Shown one piece after another: positions 1-7,997 of a stretch of 33,093 nt of DNA. Position numbers and translations under genes: made by a program. The notes under the pieces are model-generated. The model had not been told where the DNA came from. It worked only from the letters and a program-made list of their open reading frames with translations, and made no database searches. The DNA comes from Microcoleus sp. GA_180221_E-2-1-MAG-45_12 (GTDB lineage: Bacteria; Cyanobacteriota; Cyanobacteriia; Cyanobacteriales; JAAUUE01): assembly GCA_020692245.1 (NCBI GenBank), contig JAIMKT010000031.1, positions 1 through 33,093 on the forward strand, in the 5' to 3' direction. How positions within the stretch are numbered: position 1 is the first letter of the stretch; every line of letters starts with the position of its first letter.

Positions 1-76
1 CAATCTGATATAGCAAGTGGACTTCTGTGAACCATGAATTAGAATCCCCGTGCCTTTAGGTCGGGGAGTATGTCAA
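1..76 (+). mobile_element. Right end of an IS200/IS605-type element (likely TnpB omega-RNA 3' end)
   Basis: The first 76 bases resemble the conserved right end of cyanobacterial IS200/IS605-type elements. A GTGAACCATGAATTAGAATC-like tract (27-45) leads into a hairpin. Its stem is CCCCG (46-50) with CGGGG (62-66), with T51 bulged, an inner stem 52-54/59-61 and a TTTA loop. The hairpin is followed by GAGTATG and then TCAA (73-76), the tetranucleotide used as the right cleavage site in IS608-type elements. In TnpB-carrying members this end encodes the 3' scaffold of the guide (omega/re) RNA, and the guide comes from the flank, here starting near base 77. The transposase or tnpB body would lie left of the window, so I cannot say whether the element is intact. 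The match rests on recall of the motif, not on a search. Confidence 0.65.
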
Positions 77-257
77 AGGTGATTGATTTGTTGATGGAGA
101 TGAAGTAGGCTGGCAAAGGATGCCGTGGAGTTGTTTCTGGCTGAAGATGAATGTAGGTAACAGACTGAGACATAGGGCTTGACTCTAGGCTATGATACGT
201 TGAAGAGATAGAAAATATAAAAAAGAACGAAAAAATTCGGCTTTTGCCTTTGTAATT

Positions 258-779
258 ATGCCTAGAAGTCAGCGTAACGATAATTTTATTGATAAAACCT
301 TTACGGTTATGGCAGATATGATTCTGAAAATGCTGCCCACCAATCGCAAAGCGAAGGAAGCCTTTGTTTATTACCGGGATGGACTATCGGCTCAGTCGGA
401 AGGGGAATATGCGGAGGCACTAGAGAATTATGAAGAGGCTTTGAGATTAGAAGAAGACCAGAATGATCGCAGTTTTATTCTCTACAATATGGGACTGATC
501 TATGCCAGTAACGGCGAACATGACAAAGCCCTCGAATTTTATCACCAGAGTATTGAGCTGAATCCCCGGCTGCCCCAAGCCTTGAATAATATTGCCGTGA
601 TTTACCATTACAAGGGCGATAAATCCAAAGAGGCAGAGGAGTTGGAACGGGCTGAGGCGTTTTATGATCAGGCGGCGGAGTATTGGAAAGAGGCGATCCG
701 GTTGGCTCCCAATAACTACATTGAGGCGCAAAACTGGTTAAAAACCACGGGTCGATCGACCATGGATGTATTTTTCTAA
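258..779 (+). CDS. ycf3: Photosystem I assembly protein Ycf3
   Basis: Ycf3 is a thylakoid-associated chaperone that helps assemble photosystem I subunits. The 173-aa product has the diagnostic N-terminus [15 protein letters not shown] and three TPR units. These lie at about residues 35-68 ([18 protein letters not shown]), 72-105 ([20 protein letters not shown]) and about 110-155, where the last repeat is extended by the acidic stretch [20 protein letters not shown]. Length and start agree with the usual 170-173-aa family. No clear Shine-Dalgarno sequence precedes the ATG. The upstream 180 bases hold no other gene, but they directly abut the IS605-like right end at 1-76, so the insertion sits in the ycf3 5' flank. 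gatC follows 13 bases downstream and may be cotranscribed. Confidence 0.97.
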   Translation: MPRSQRNDNFIDKTFTVMADMILKMLPTNRKAKEAFVYYRDGLSAQSEGEYAEALENYEEALRLEEDQNDRSFILYNMGLIYASNGEHDKALEFYHQSIELNPRLPQALNNIAVIYHYKGDKSKEAEELERAEAFYDQAAEYWKEAIRLAPNNYIEAQNWLKTTGRSTMDVFF

Positions 780-792
780 AATCAAAAACTAT

Positions 793-1098
793 ATGACTCA
801 AAAAATCGATCGAGAACAAGTAAAAAAAGTTGCCCACCTAGCTCGTCTAGAGATTACGCCCCAAGAAGAGGTGGAATTGGAGGGGAGTTTGAATGCAATT
901 TTAGATTATTTTGAACAACTAGAAGAGCTTGATACTACAGACGTGCCGCCGACAACTAGGGCGATCGATATTAGCAATATTACCCGGATTGATCAATTAA
1001 CACCTTGGGTCGATCGAGATGAACTCCTCAGCGAGGCTCCCGATCAAGATGGTGATTTTTACAAAGTCCCCCAAATTATGGGCGGCGATCCCGGCTAG
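793..1098 (+). CDS. gatC: Aspartyl/glutamyl-tRNA(Asn/Gln) amidotransferase subunit C
   Basis: GatC is the small subunit of the GatCAB complex that transamidates Glu-tRNA(Gln) and Asp-tRNA(Asn). The 101-aa product shows the family pattern: [17 protein letters not shown] near the N-terminus, a middle helix ([22 protein letters not shown]), then [29 protein letters not shown] at the end. The frame is open to an ATG at 766, but that start would overlap ycf3 by 14 bases and add nine residues foreign to the family. The ATG at 793 gives the expected MTQKIDREQ start. The gene ends by overlapping the convergent hepT stop by four bases (1095-1098). gatA and gatB are not in the window, which is common in cyanobacteria. 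Confidence 0.95.
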   Translation: MTQKIDREQVKKVAHLARLEITPQEEVELEGSLNAILDYFEQLEELDTTDVPPTTRAIDISNITRIDQLTPWVDRDELLSEAPDQDGDFYKVPQIMGGDPG

Positions 1099-1451
1099 AT
1101 TTCTAATCCATTGTTTTCTTGATTCAACATATCGAAAATAACTACTTTAAGTGCTGGTAGAAAAACCTGAACCGTTCTCCATACAAGCACTATGTCCACT
1201 TGCCAATATTCATGAACTAAAATATCTTTCATCCCAGCTATGGACTGCCAAGGAATATCTGGATAAAGCCTACGCTGTTGCTTGGGAATGTTTTTCACAG
1301 CTTCTCCAATAATTTCTAGGAGCTTGACCACCGCTAAAGTCTTTTCTCTATTTGCCTGAAAATCCTCAAAATTAACACCATTAACAAAGGATTCAATCTC
1401 GGCAATGGAGTTCAGAATGTCTTGTAAATATTCTTTATAGCTACGTTTCAT
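1095..1451 (-). CDS. hepT: HepT-like HEPN ribonuclease toxin (DUF86)
   Basis: This 118-aa helical protein has the DUF86/HepT layout: [16 protein letters not shown], then [27 protein letters not shown], and the catalytic segment [16 protein letters not shown] toxins are metal-independent RNases with an R-x4-6-H active site, and in HepT the tyrosine two residues after the His is AMPylated by the MntA antitoxin. Here the His (H80) and Tyr (Y82) are present, but the expected Arg is Lys (K75), so toxin activity is uncertain. The start codon overlaps the stop of mntA by four bases (ATGA at 1448-1451), so the two genes are translationally coupled, antitoxin first. The 3' end overlaps convergent gatC by four bases. 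Confidence 0.88.
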   Translation of the reverse strand: MKRSYKEYLQDILNSIAEIESFVNGVNFEDFQANREKTLAVVKLLEIIGEAVKNIPKQQRRLYPDIPWQSIAGMKDILVHEYWQVDIVLVWRTVQVFLPALKVVIFDMLNQENNGLEI

Positions 1452-1753
1452 ACATAAATTGCTTCAGCTAAAACTCGCTCCCGAATTTGAGGTTTCAGTC
1501 CATTCTTAGTGACAATATCCACTTTCATTTCAAGAAGTTCGCTTAAATAGTCTCTGAGTTTGATTAGATCAATAAGAGTCGGGGCATTTTCTATGTAGTC
1601 TGTATAATCAACCAGAAAGTCGACATCGCTAGTTTCAGTTTGCTCACCTCTAGCATAGGAACCAAAGATTCTCAGATCAGTAATCTGATAGGTATCACAG
1701 AGAGATTGCTTTTGTGGGGATAAAATTTGCCGTAATTCATCAAGAGTTTTCAT
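1448..1753 (-). CDS. mntA: MntA-like nucleotidyltransferase antitoxin
   Basis: This 101-aa protein is a minimal nucleotidyltransferase (MNT) domain of the DNA polymerase beta superfamily. The catalytic signature G-S-x10-D-x-D is intact: G31-S32 and D43/D45 in IFGSYARGEQTETSDVDFLV. In the characterised HepT-MntA pairs, MntA neutralises the toxin by transferring AMP to a tyrosine beside the HEPN active site. This gene lies directly upstream of hepT with a 4-base ATGA overlap, the standard operon arrangement. The ATG at 1751-1753 has no strong Shine-Dalgarno sequence. It sits 16 bases downstream of the YciO-like gene on the same strand, so a shared transcript is possible. The call is secure by motif and context; function in this strain is inferred. 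Confidence 0.9.
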   Translation of the reverse strand: MKTLDELRQILSPQKQSLCDTYQITDLRIFGSYARGEQTETSDVDFLVDYTDYIENAPTLIDLIKLRDYLSELLEMKVDIVTKNGLKPQIRERVLAEAIYV

Positions 1754-1769
1754 GATCTTTGTGAAAAAG

Positions 1770-2456
1770 TTAATAATTGCTTACCAAATCCCAGCCTAAG
1801 CCCCGGCGGATAATTTCTGGTTCCTCTTGGGTAAGGTTGACGATCGTCGATACTCGATACTTTGGTTCTGAGCCATCATCCACAATAATATCTACCGAAT
1901 CTTTTAACTGATCAAACAACTCCGCCTGTTCCCAATTCACATGGCAAGCCTCCCCAGAAGGAAACTCATCTTCCTCGTAGGGCAACCCTCCCACTTCTTC
2001 AGGGTCATTTTCGAGGGTGTGGGCAGAGGTGGAAATAATCGGATTGCCAAGGGATTCTAGGAGCAGTTGACAGAGATGATGATTGGGAACCCGGATGCCA
2101 GTGGTTTTCCGCTTGGGATTCATGACTAACTTGGGGACTAATTTCGTGGCTGGTAAGATGAAGGTGAAGGGCCCCGGAATTAGGTGTTTCATAAATCGAT
2201 AGGCGGAATCCGTCACTAGGGCGTATTCAGAAATATTAGACAGAGAAGAGCAGAGAAAAGTTAGGGGTTTATCGTTGTTCATCTGCTTCAGACGGCGCAC
2301 CCGGGCGATCGCATCTTTAGAATTTAAATCACAGCCAATAGCGTAGACTGTATCTGTGGGATAGAGCATGATGGCTCCCTGTCGCAGGGCATCTCGAACC
2401 TGTTCAAGACGGCGTTTTTGGGGAGTTTCAGGATGGAGAGAATAAACAGTAGCCAT
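1770..2456 (-). CDS. Sua5/YciO/YrdC family protein, YciO-like
   Basis: This 228-aa single-domain protein has the YrdC-fold landmarks YPTDTVYAIG (32-41), KPLTFLCSSLSNISEYA (63-79), PGPFTFILPATK (94-105) and GIRVPNH (120-126). Family members such as TsaC and Sua5 make threonylcarbamoyl-AMP for tRNA t6A. Those enzymes use a K-x-R ... S-x-N tetrad. Here the corresponding positions appear to be K57-Q-M59 and S144-A-H146, so the Arg and Asn are missing. That pattern fits the YciO branch, whose activity is weaker or different, better than canonical TsaC. The start ATG at 2454-2456 gives the expected N-terminus. It is divergent from larC with 44 bases between start codons, so both promoters must be compact or overlap the genes. 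Confidence 0.85.
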   Translation of the reverse strand: MATVYSLHPETPQKRRLEQVRDALRQGAIMLYPTDTVYAIGCDLNSKDAIARVRRLKQMNNDKPLTFLCSSLSNISEYALVTDSAYRFMKHLIPGPFTFILPATKLVPKLVMNPKRKTTGIRVPNHHLCQLLLESLGNPIISTSAHTLENDPEEVGGLPYEEDEFPSGEACHVNWEQAELFDQLKDSVDIIVDDGSEPKYRVSTIVNLTQEEPEIIRRGLGWDLVSNY

Positions 2457-2500
2457 AAATTTTACTTTTTTATTATGTATTTTATTTTGATAAAAATGTG

Positions 2501-4051
2501 ATGAAAAAAATTGCGTATTTAGAATGTCCGACGGGAATTGCTGGGGATATGTGTCTAGGAGCCTTGGTTCATGCTGGGGTTCCGTTGGATTATCTCCAGA
2601 CTGAACTAGCCAAACTGGGGCTTGGGGATGAATATCATCTTTGGGCAGAACCCGTGCATCATAATGGGCAGGTCGCTACCAAGGTGCATGTGGATTTGTT
2701 ACTAGAAGAAACCTTAGACCACCACCACTCAGAAACTTCCCTAGATCATCATAAACATAATCATGAACCTAATCCCATTCATTCCCTCGAACATGATCAT
2801 GACCATCCCCATGACCATACTCAGAAACCGGATCATGAGCCTCAACTCGATCGATCTCAAGTTCTCTCCCTAAGCGATCCCCAGCTAGTTAATAACCAAG
2901 AACATACTCATCAACATAATCACAAGCATAATCATGGGCAGAAAAATCATCGTCCCCATCGACACTTACCAGAAATTACTAAGTTAATTAAAGAGGCTGG
3001 TTTACCAACACGAGCTAGGGATTGGAGCTTGGCAGTATTTCACAAGTTGGCGATCGCTGAGGGAACAGTGCATGGCATTTCTCCCGAACTGGTGCATTTT
3101 CATGAAGTGGGGGCGACGGATGCGATCGTGGACATTGTGGGGACGTGCTTGGGCTTGGATTGGTTAGGGATTGAGGAGCTTTATTGTTCGGCGTTGCCTA
3201 CGGGGGGCGGGACAGTGTGGGCAGAGCATGGGCGTTTACCAGTGCCAGTACCAGCCGTGTTGCAGCTTTGGCAGGATCGGCATTGTCCGGTGTATAGTAA
3301 CGGGATCGATCGAGAGTTAGTCACCCCCACGGGAGCCGCCCTAGCCGTAACTCTGGCACAGGATTTTGGTCAACCGCCTGCCATGAATTTACACAAAGTC
3401 GGTCTGGGAGCCGGAACTCAACAATTACCCATCCCCAATATTCTCCGGTTATGGTTAGGAGAAAAAATAGAAGGTTTCACGGCTAAATCTCATGCTGTCA
3501 GTCAAAACAGCCAAAGCAATCAAAGTTCTAGTGAGTCTAATCGGCATCCTCTGAATAATCTTGTCACTAATTCTAATCATCTTGTAGAGACCTTAAAAAC
3601 AGAAACTACAGAAACTATTGCCGTGTTAGAAACTCAGATTGATGATCTCAGCCCCCAAGCTATTAGTTATGCTTGCGATCGCCTCTTTCAGGTAGGAGCT
3701 TTGGATGTGTTTACCCAAGGAATCACCATGAAAAAATCTCGCTTGGGAACGTTGTTAACTGTGATTACTCCCGTGGCAAAAATTGCTGACTGTGAGCAGG
3801 TATTATTCCAAGAAACCAGTACCTTGGGGATTCGTCGATCGATGCAAACTCGATCGATCCTCCACCGAGAAATCCAACCAGTCACCACAGCCCACGGTAC
3901 AGTCCGGGTCAAAGTTGCATGGCAGCAGTCGGGGCAGATTCTCAATGTGCAACCAGAGTACGAAGATTGTGCCGCGATCGCTCGATCGACCAACCAGGCA
4001 CTCCGGGAAATTCAAGCTACTACTCTCAAGACTTGGGAGAGGAAACAGTGA
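2501..4051 (+). CDS. larC: Nickel pincer cofactor biosynthesis protein LarC
   Basis: LarC is the CTP-dependent nickel insertase that completes the nickel-pincer nucleotide cofactor of lactate racemase (LarA) and related enzymes. The N-terminus [22 protein letters not shown] and the central [16 protein letters not shown] are diagnostic. After the N-terminal domain comes a large insert (about residues 75-157) with more than 20 histidines in HDH, HNH and HTHQH clusters, probably for nickel binding or storage. The rest ([37 protein letters not shown]) is complete. In some lactobacilli larC is split and joined by a programmed frameshift; here it is one frame. The frame opens with GTG at 2498 followed by ATG at 2501, and I take the ATG. 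No larA, larB or larE is in the window. The stop codon lies inside a short tandem repeat. Confidence 0.93.
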   Translation: MKKIAYLECPTGIAGDMCLGALVHAGVPLDYLQTELAKLGLGDEYHLWAEPVHHNGQVATKVHVDLLLEETLDHHHSETSLDHHKHNHEPNPIHSLEHDHDHPHDHTQKPDHEPQLDRSQVLSLSDPQLVNNQEHTHQHNHKHNHGQKNHRPHRHLPEITKLIKEAGLPTRARDWSLAVFHKLAIAEGTVHGISPELVHFHEVGATDAIVDIVGTCLGLDWLGIEELYCSALPTGGGTVWAEHGRLPVPVPAVLQLWQDRHCPVYSNGIDRELVTPTGAALAVTLAQDFGQPPAMNLHKVGLGAGTQQLPIPNILRLWLGEKIEGFTAKSHAVSQNSQSNQSSSESNRHPLNNLVTNSNHLVETLKTETTETIAVLETQIDDLSPQAISYACDRLFQVGALDVFTQGITMKKSRLGTLLTVITPVAKIADCEQVLFQETSTLGIRRSMQTRSILHREIQPVTTAHGTVRVKVAWQQSGQILNVQPEYEDCAAIARSTNQALREIQATTLKTWERKQ

Positions 4052-4073
4052 ACAGTTATCAGTTATCAGTTAT
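4046..4073. repeat. Short heptanucleotide repeat at the larC 3' end
   Basis: ACAGTGA-ACAGTTATC-AGTTATC-AGTTAT spans the last codon and stop of larC. The unit AGTTATC is the reverse complement of the GATAACT unit at 22975-22988, so the two loci carry the same repeat family in opposite orientation. It resembles the short tandemly repeated (STRR-type) heptanucleotide families known in filamentous cyanobacteria. The following bases to 4208 hold nothing else I can assign. Confidence 0.7.
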
Positions 4074-4208
4074 TTGTACTGAGCAGTTTGGTAGACTCAC
4101 CCTAAAACTTTGCACAGATTTGAAGGTTGTTATTTTGTAAATAGGGGCTGCTGGCTTCACAAAAAATGAGATATTGAGAAAAGTGTACCTAATTTGTTGG
4201 GGGATATA

Positions 4209-6980
4209 ATGTTCGTTCAATCTAACTCACCTTCATATCATGCACTGTCTGACCATGAGCTGATAGAGAGTTTGGCAAGTAGTGCTGAGACCGGGCTAAC
4301 CCCTGAAGAAGTAGCTCGCCGCTATGAGCAGTATGGTTGGAATGAATTACAGTTTAAACCCGGAAAACCCCCATGGTTAAGGTTTTTGCTGCAATTTCAT
4401 CAGCCGCTACTCTATATCCTCTTGCTGGCGGGAACGGTCAAAGCATTTCTTGGTTCTTGGACTAACGCTTGGGTCATTTGGGGAGTAACCCTGATTAATG
4501 CCATTATTGGTTATGTGCAAGAAGCCCAAGCTGAAGGAGCGATCGCATCCTTGGCAAAAGCCGTAGCCACAGAAACAACAGTCTTGCGAGAAGGACAGCC
4601 CCTACGCATTCCCTCACGAGATTTGGTACCGGGGGACTTGGTAATGCTGACATCGGGAGATAAAGTTCCCGCAGACTTGCGTTTGTTGCGGGTGCGGAAC
4701 TTACAGGTGGATGAATCGGCGCTGACGGGGGAATCAGTTCCTGTAGAAAAATCTATCCAAGTATTTCCCGTTGATACTCCCCTTGCTGAACGGCGAAATA
4801 TGGCTTATGCGGGCAGTTTCATTACCTTTGGGCAAGGACAAGGCTTAGTTATTGCCACTGCCAATGCTACGGAGGTGGGGCAGATTTCCCAATCGATGGA
4901 AAATAGCGTTAGTTTGAGTACGCCGCTGACCCGTAAGTTTGAGAAATTTAGTCATACATTGCTCTATGCTATTTTGACCTTGGCAACTTTTACCTTTGTT
5001 GTGGGCATAGGACAAGGGGGAACTTGGCTTAATATGTTCGAGGCGGCTGTGGCTCTAGCGGTGAGTGCAATTCCTGAAGGTTTACCTGCGGTGGTGACGA
5101 TTACTTTAGCGATCGGGGTGAACCGGATGGCAAAACGCAACGCCATTATTCGCAAATTACCAGCCGTGGAAGCCTTGGGGAGTGCTACAGTTATTTGTTC
5201 TGATAAAACTGGAACCTTGACGGAAAACCAGATGACTGTCCAAGCCATTTATACCGGGGGGCAGCATTATCGCATCAGTGGCGGGGGCTATAGTCCTAAA
5301 GGGGAAATTACGGCGATCGCCAACAACCAGGAGATGGCTCTTGAGGGGAACACCCTGCCCTGTGTTTTAACAGATTGCCTGATCACGGGTCTTGTCTGCA
5401 ATGACTCCCAGTTGAAACAAACGGGTGCAGATTGGTCGGTAGTAGGCGATCCCACGGAAGGGGCGTTAATTGCTGTTGCCGAAAAAGCCGGGCTGAGTCA
5501 AGGAGCGTTTATGGCGGTGAAACCTCGGCTAGATGCTATTCCCTTTGAATCTGATTATCAATACATGGCGACATTACATGATGCTGGACATGATGCCGAG
5601 CCACGAATGATCTATGTTAAAGGGTCGGTGGAAGCGTTGCTGGAGCGGTGTACCCAGATGTTGGATGCCCAAGGACAGGCGATCGCCCTAGATGCGTCCC
5701 AAATTAAACAGGAAGTTGAGGCAATGGCGAATCAGGGGTTGCGGGTGTTAGCCTTTGCCCAAAAAGTAGCCTCGGCTCATCAGCACGCGATCGACCACGA
5801 GGATATTGCAGCAGATTTGGTCTTTCTAGGGCTACAGGGAATGATCGATCCACCCCGTCCAGAGGCGATCGCCGCAGTTCGAGCCTGTCAGTCGGCAGGA
5901 ATTCAAGTCAAGATGATTACAGGGGATCACATTGCTACTGCTACAGCGATCGCTCAACGCATGGGTATTCAAACCACGGCTGGCTTAATTGCCTATGAAG
6001 GACGAGATATCAGTCAAATGAATGCCTCAGAAATTGAAAATGCTGCCTTGGCAGGATCTGTCTTTGCCAGAGTTGCTCCTACCCAAAAACTGCAACTAGT
6101 GGAAGCCCTCCAAGCTACAGGGAACATTGTGGCGATGACAGGGGATGGTGTGAACGATGCCCCAGCCCTCAAACAAGCAGATATCGGCATTGCCATGGGG
6201 AAAGGGGGAACGGAAGTGGCTCGGGAATCGGCAGCGATGCTACTGACTGATGATAATTTTGCATCCATTGCGGCGGCAGTGGAGGAGGGGCGCACAGTTT
6301 ACCAGAATTTGCAGAAGGCGATCGCTTTTTTGCTGCCTGTGAATGGGGGGGAATCCATGACAATTTTGATCAGTGCGTTGTTAGCACGGGAGTTACCAAT
6401 TCTATCCCTGCAAGTCCTCTGGCTGAATATGATCAACTCTATTACTATGACGGTTCCCCTCGCCTTTGAACCTAAATCTCAGAGCCTGATGCAACAGCCG
6501 CCCCGCAACCCTAATGAACCGCTCCTCACTCCAAAACTGCTCCGTCGGATTCTGGTGGTATCGGTGTTCAATTGGATTTTGATCTTCGGATTATTTGAAT
6601 GGGCAAAATCTACTACTGGGGATATTGCCGTAGCCCGGACAATGGCGATTCAAGCCTTAGTTGCCGCAAGGATCATTTATCTGGTTAGTATCAGCCAGTT
6701 AGGAACAGATATTGTGCAATATTTGCGTGGTCGATCGAGGACGATCGCTTCTTCCCCGGCGCTGCTTTTGGGAATTGCCACTGCGGTTATTTTGCAAGTG
6801 CTGTTCAGCCAGTGGAGTGTCATGAATATCTTATTTGCTACGGCTCCTTTGACTTGGAATCAATGGCTAATTTGTCTGGTTCCAATGTTACCAATGATCC
6901 CGACTGCAATGTTGGCTAATCAAATCGATCCACCCCAAGCTAATTCCACAGGAAACAAGAAACTCGTTATTAAAACTTAA
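4209..6980 (+). CDS. P2-type cation-transporting ATPase
   Basis: This 923-aa P-type ATPase pumps cations across a membrane using a phospho-aspartate intermediate. Visible parts are an N-terminal cation-ATPase domain ([12 protein letters not shown]...[10 protein letters not shown]), TGES in the actuator domain, the phosphorylation motif DKTGTLTEN (D332), [11 protein letters not shown] in the nucleotide-binding domain, and [22 protein letters not shown] in the hinge. Helix M4 has PEGLP (E290) and M5 has N712-G-G-E715, as in P2A calcium pumps. M6 reads LNMINSITM, so Ser744 seems to replace the key calcium-binding Asp. The transported ion is therefore open. The frame extends to a TTG at 4194, but the ATG at 4209, preceded by GGGGGA, is the better start. 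The 3' end overlaps the convergent lysE gene by 11 bases. Confidence 0.93.
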   Translation: MFVQSNSPSYHALSDHELIESLASSAETGLTPEEVARRYEQYGWNELQFKPGKPPWLRFLLQFHQPLLYILLLAGTVKAFLGSWTNAWVIWGVTLINAIIGYVQEAQAEGAIASLAKAVATETTVLREGQPLRIPSRDLVPGDLVMLTSGDKVPADLRLLRVRNLQVDESALTGESVPVEKSIQVFPVDTPLAERRNMAYAGSFITFGQGQGLVIATANATEVGQISQSMENSVSLSTPLTRKFEKFSHTLLYAILTLATFTFVVGIGQGGTWLNMFEAAVALAVSAIPEGLPAVVTITLAIGVNRMAKRNAIIRKLPAVEALGSATVICSDKTGTLTENQMTVQAIYTGGQHYRISGGGYSPKGEITAIANNQEMALEGNTLPCVLTDCLITGLVCNDSQLKQTGADWSVVGDPTEGALIAVAEKAGLSQGAFMAVKPRLDAIPFESDYQYMATLHDAGHDAEPRMIYVKGSVEALLERCTQMLDAQGQAIALDASQIKQEVEAMANQGLRVLAFAQKVASAHQHAIDHEDIAADLVFLGLQGMIDPPRPEAIAAVRACQSAGIQVKMITGDHIATATAIAQRMGIQTTAGLIAYEGRDISQMNASEIENAALAGSVFARVAPTQKLQLVEALQATGNIVAMTGDGVNDAPALKQADIGIAMGKGGTEVARESAAMLLTDDNFASIAAAVEEGRTVYQNLQKAIAFLLPVNGGESMTILISALLARELPILSLQVLWLNMINSITMTVPLAFEPKSQSLMQQPPRNPNEPLLTPKLLRRILVVSVFNWILIFGLFEWAKSTTGDIAVARTMAIQALVAARIIYLVSISQLGTDIVQYLRGRSRTIASSPALLLGIATAVILQVLFSQWSVMNILFATAPLTWNQWLICLVPMLPMIPTAMLANQIDPPQANSTGNKKLVIKT

Positions 6981-7614
6981 GAATATCTCCTAGGGCAACA
7001 ATTCCAAAAGCGGTAATAATTATCCCAGCAATCCAGTTAACCCATTGCAGGAAAGTGTTATTTAATTTGTGTCGAAACCAGCCAGTGATCGAGGCAAGAG
7101 TCAACCACCAGAGGCTTGATCCTAGAAATACACCAAGCACTAATAAACTAGCATTCTCAGCATTATTTGTTTGGGTCATATTCAAACCAGCAAAGATCAC
7201 CACAAAGGCGAAAATAGTTAGAGGATTGGTAATAGTTAGCAAGAAAGTCGAGAAATAATTACTAATAAATCTACCAATAAATCCCTTGATTTCTCCAGTT
7301 TTCCCTTCTTCTTCCTGAGCCTCTTTGCTAACAGGACTGAGAAAAGTTTTCACGCCTAGATAACACAGAAAAATTCCTCCCACTAAGCGAATTAAAAATT
7401 GTTGGCTCACCAGAAAATCACTCACCATAGTCAAGCCAAAACCAGCGATACAACCATAAATCCCGTCAGCAGTGGCAGCACCCAAGCCGGAAATAAAGCC
7501 CGTTAACCAACCAGAAGCTAAACTCCGGCGGATACACAAAATCCCGATCGGGCCCACGGGGGCAGCAATGGCAAAACCGATCGCGACTCCTTTCCATAAA
7601 AATTCCAAATCCAT
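6970..7614 (-). CDS. LysE/RhtB family amino-acid exporter
   Basis: This 214-aa inner-membrane protein has the LysE-superfamily hallmarks. The N-terminal membrane segment carries AAPVGPIGILCIRRSLASGW, followed by SGLGAATADGIYG, a third helix with GGIFLCYLGVKTFL, a charged loop (SKEAQEEEGKTGEIKG), and LTITNPLTIFAFVVIFAGL. About six membrane helices are expected, and the usual length is 200-220 aa. Members export basic or small neutral amino acids by proton antiport; the substrate here cannot be read from sequence. GAGGG precedes the ATG. A decayed Lrp/AsnC-type regulator lies 31 bases upstream on the same strand, consistent with an ancestral regulator-exporter pair. The 3' end overlaps the P-ATPase gene by 11 bases in convergent orientation. 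Confidence 0.93.
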   Translation of the reverse strand: MDLEFLWKGVAIGFAIAAPVGPIGILCIRRSLASGWLTGFISGLGAATADGIYGCIAGFGLTMVSDFLVSQQFLIRLVGGIFLCYLGVKTFLSPVSKEAQEEEGKTGEIKGFIGRFISNYFSTFLLTITNPLTIFAFVVIFAGLNMTQTNNAENASLLVLGVFLGSSLWWLTLASITGWFRHKLNNTFLQWVNWIAGIIITAFGIVALGDILKF

Positions 7615-7645
7615 AGATTTTCCCTCATCAAAATTCCTATCAAAA

Positions 7646-7813
7646 CTAAATTGGCAACATTGGGGTTTCCTTCACCGTAGATAGAGCTAGGGTGGTGCGA
7701 GTTCTGAGAATGCAGGGGAGTCCCTTAATTTGGTTGCTGATCAGGGCTTCGAGGCTCCGGGTACTGGCGCAACGTACCTTAAGCAGATAATCATCCCCAA
7801 TGACATGGTGGTC
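7646..7813 (-). pseudogene. Remnant of an Lrp/AsnC-family regulator (C-terminal domain only)
   Basis: The minus strand reads HHVIGDDYLLKVRCASTRSL, then EALISNQIKGLPCILRTRTT and LALSTVKETPMLPI, ending in TAG at 7646-7648. This is the C-terminal effector-binding (RAM) domain of Lrp/AsnC regulators, with the typical GDDYLLKV, the RTRTT strand and the STVKE end. An in-frame TAA (7814-7816) lies two codons before the homology begins, and no helix-turn-helix or start codon is present. About two thirds of a normal 150-aa regulator is therefore missing. It lies on the same strand just upstream of lysE. It was probably the exporter's regulator and has been truncated from the 5' side. No transposon end is evident at the breakpoint. 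Confidence 0.82.
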
Positions 7814-7831
7814 TTAGGAAATTAATAAAAC

Positions 7832-7862
7832 TTGACATTTTGCTGCCCTAAAACAGTATGAT
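7832..7862 (+). promoter_or_regulatory. Candidate sigma-70-type promoter
   Basis: TTGACA (7832-7837) and TATGAT (7857-7862) are separated by 19 bases, slightly long. The site lies in the 184-base gap left of the methyltransferase start at 7998 and would give a leader of about 125 bases. It begins right after the breakpoint of the Lrp remnant. Confidence 0.4.
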
Positions 7863-7997
7863 CTGTCTACTGCGATGCAGATGTAATGCAGAACTACCTG
7901 CTGAACCCCAAACAGATTGATCGAAGAAACTCCTATTTAATATCTCTATTTAATAATTTTTCTTTTTATACATAGAACGTTTTTACCCTTTATCCCT

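Noticed and set aside
447-837. Minus-strand frames over ycf3
   Set aside because: They are antisense to the TPR repeats; the composition and motifs fit only the ycf3 strand.
2760-2960. CRISPR-like or tandem repeat suspected in the His-rich part of larC
   Set aside because: The CAT/CAC clusters are codon repeats of irregular length that encode His, with no fixed spacer structure. I found no CRISPR array anywhere in the window.
2498-4051. Programmed frameshift in larC, as in lactobacilli
   Set aside because: The gene reads through both halves in one frame with conserved motifs on both sides, so no shift is needed.
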